Positions 62,715-64,000 of a stretch of 64,000 nucleotides of DNA are shown here, one piece after another. The stretch's first letter is position 1; each line of letters starts with the position of its first letter. The stretch is from JBEKYD01 sp049509915. Lineage in GTDB: Bacteria > Acidobacteriota > Terriglobia > Bryobacterales > Bryobacteraceae. The notes below the pieces were generated by a model that was not told the DNA's origin, made no database searches, and was given only the letters and a program-made list of their open reading frames with translations. The DNA is taken from NCBI GenBank assembly GCA_049509915.1, contig JBEKZL010000017.1:1-64000 (forward strand), in the 5' to 3' direction. The translations under genes were made by a program, and so were the position numbers.

Positions 62715-63763
62715 TCTGCCGCTGCTGGAAACGCCTCCCGCAAGGCTTCACCGTGGAAGCCGATTTCACCATCCCGCTCGACCGCGCCCCCGTGACCGTG
62801 CTATTCGGGCCGTCGGGCGCGGGAAAGACCACCCTGCTGCGCCTGCTTGCCGGCCTGGAGAAACCCGATGCCGGAACCATCGCTTTTCGCGGCCGAACCT
62901 GGTTCGATTCTTCCACCGGTGTATCGCTGCCGCCGGCCCGCCGCCGCGCCGGCTTCGTATTTCAGGACTACGCTCTGTTCCCCCACCTGACCGTGACGCA
63001 GAACGTCGAATTCGGCGCGCCCCGCAACTCGTCCGCGGCCGTGCTGCGCCAGTTCGGGCTGGCCGAATTGGCGAACCGCCTGCCGCGCCAGCTTTCCGGC
63101 GGCGAACAGCAGCGGCTGGCCCTGGCCCGCGCCGTGGCAGCCATGCCCGAATTGCTCCTGCTCGACGAACCGCTCTCGGCGCTGGACCTGAGCTCGCGCG
63201 TAAAACTGCGCCATGAGCTGCGCCGCATGCTCCTGGCCGCGGCCGTGCCCTCGCTCGTGGTGACCCATGACCGCGCCGAAGCCATGGTGCTGGGCGATTT
63301 TCTGGCCGTCATGGTGGATGGAACCTTGCGCCAGTTCGGCCCCGTCGAAGAGGTTTTCCGCCGGCCCGCCGACCCGCCAACCGCCGTCGCCCTCGGGATC
63401 GAAAACCTGCTCCCTGCCGGGGTGGAATCGCGCGCGAACGGGTTGCTCCAATTGCGAGCCGGCCACGCCCGCCTCGAATGCGTCGACCGCGGCGAAACCG
63501 GCCCCGTGCTGGCCCTGTTCCGCGCCGAGGATGTCACCCTTAGCCGCAATCTCGCCCCCGGAAGCGCTCGCAACCATCTTTCCGGCAGCGTGACCGGGAT
63601 TGCCCGGGAAGGTCCCGTCGCCCGCGTCGAGCTCGATTGCGGCCTCCCGCTGGTGGCGCTGGTGACCGCGCAATCGGTTGCGGATCTCGATCTGCACCTC
63701 GGCCAAACCGTATACGCCGCCGTGAAAGCCACCGCCATCCACCTGCTCCGTGGTGCAGCCTGA
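62699..63763 (+). CDS. modC: Molybdate ABC transporter ATP-binding protein
   Basis: 354 residues from GTG 62699 inside modB. Walker A GPSGAGKTTL (about 38-47), Q-loop FVFQDYALFP, signature LSGGEQQRLALA, Walker B LLLLDEPLSALD and H-loop VTHDRAEAM are all present. The C-terminal region from about residue 285 (NHLSGSVTGIAREGPVARVE LDCG) is a MOP/TOBE domain that binds molybdate and regulates transport, specific to ModC-type ATPases. It powers ModB. Confidence 0.92.
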   Translation: MAGDLICRCWKRLPQGFTVEADFTIPLDRAPVTVLFGPSGAGKTTLLRLLAGLEKPDAGTIAFRGRTWFDSSTGVSLPPARRRAGFVFQDYALFPHLTVTQNVEFGAPRNSSAAVLRQFGLAELANRLPRQLSGGEQQRLALARAVAAMPELLLLDEPLSALDLSSRVKLRHELRRMLLAAAVPSLVVTHDRAEAMVLGDFLAVMVDGTLRQFGPVEEVFRRPADPPTAVALGIENLLPAGVESRANGLLQLRAGHARLECVDRGETGPVLALFRAEDVTLSRNLAPGSARNHLSGSVTGIAREGPVARVELDCGLPLVALVTAQSVADLDLHLGQTVYAAVKATAIHLLRGAA

Positions 63764-64000
63764 CGAACTCGCGCTGGCGGTCGCGCCCCGTCCGAATGCC
63801 GTTTCAGAGCTGCGACCGCCAGGAAGTGCCATATGGGCCTGCGACCCACCAAAAAAGGATGGAGGCGCACGCGGCATCTCCTTGGTGGGGCAGGCGGTTC
63901 CGCCTGCCCGCCGGTTGTCAACCGGCGCCCCGGCGGACGGTGCGAAATCAGCAACCCGGAGAGCGTCTTCAACGGAACGGTAGGCACCTGCCGCTTTTAG
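63764..64000. other. Gene-free window end with a palindrome
   Basis: No convincing gene. gtggggcaggcggttccgcc with tgcc (63893-63916) is another dispersed palindrome, followed by a ccggttg/caaccgg hairpin (63921-63935). Confidence 0.5.

Noticed and set aside
1..64000. tRNA and rRNA genes
   Set aside because: No convincing T-loop/acceptor combinations or rRNA signatures were recognised on reading; a covariance search (tRNAscan/Infernal) would be decisive.

Overview
The window is a GC-rich bacterial chromosome segment, most likely from the phylum Acidobacteriota, near the Candidatus Solibacter / Bryobacterales group. This rests on an 833-residue ADOP-type orphan permease, a VWFA-domain protein of the acidobacterial type, two copies of an uncharacterised protein family I associate with these genomes, LpxC (an outer membrane with lipid A), and dispersed GTGGGGCAGG-type palindromes. 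No rRNA, tRNA or CRISPR array was seen.

Layout. 1-2578: mobile debris, with a complete IS1634-type element whose left terminal repeat is exactly the window start, abutting a broken IS66-type tnpA/tnpB pair. 2849-7678 (minus): a five-gene operon of unknown function (coiled-coil soluble protein, NitT/TauT-like ABC permease and ATPase, membrane coiled-coil protein, AAA+ ATPase) carrying at least two disabling lesions and a possible third. 7779-8255: a multiply frameshifted relic. 8459-9438: ECF sigma factor plus small membrane protein. 9543-13626: ThuA-like protein, lpxC, a secreted hydrolase-like protein and a sorbosone dehydrogenase-like beta-propeller. 13631-14260: seven-haem cytochrome c. 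14333-15481: 5'-truncated member of the uncharacterised family. 15577-20195: MBL hydrolase, VWFA protein, outer-membrane barrel, DJ-1/PfpI protein, YciE/F ferritin-like protein. 20196-25588: rhamnulokinase, GAF-ANTAR regulator, TPR protein, uppS-cdsA. 25833-28217: spermidine-synthase-like membrane protein.

28258-34923: histidine degradation, hutH-hutU-ftcD-hutI on the minus strand with a divergent Lrp/AsnC regulator. 35024-41934: ADOP permease and a 1365-residue CheB-CheR-PAS-histidine kinase-receiver hybrid with a 13-G run inside its CheR part. 42500-44017: class I fumarase. 44063-44967: YjbR protein coupled to a Tat-signal protein. 45139-47346: a radical SAM gene broken by an exact 50-bp tandem duplication, then a SAM methyltransferase. 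47408-49227: coupled sugar epimerase and sugar-phosphate isomerase-like genes. 49420-57679: heptad-repeat protein and a complete TetR-TolC-HlyD-ABC-ABC-permease-permease exporter operon. 57821-61480: small zinc-ribbon-like protein, leuS, and an HTH protein with a SEC-C-like tail. 62040-63763: modB-modC without an adjacent modA.

Most operons are translationally coupled by ATGA/GTGA overlaps. Several monocistronic genes have a TATAAT-like box ending about 6-8 nt before the start codon, suggesting leaderless transcripts. The strongest unexplained items are the decaying ABC/AAA+ operon, the 50-bp duplication in the radical SAM gene, the poly-G tract, the uncharacterised protein family and the GTGGGGCAGG repeats.
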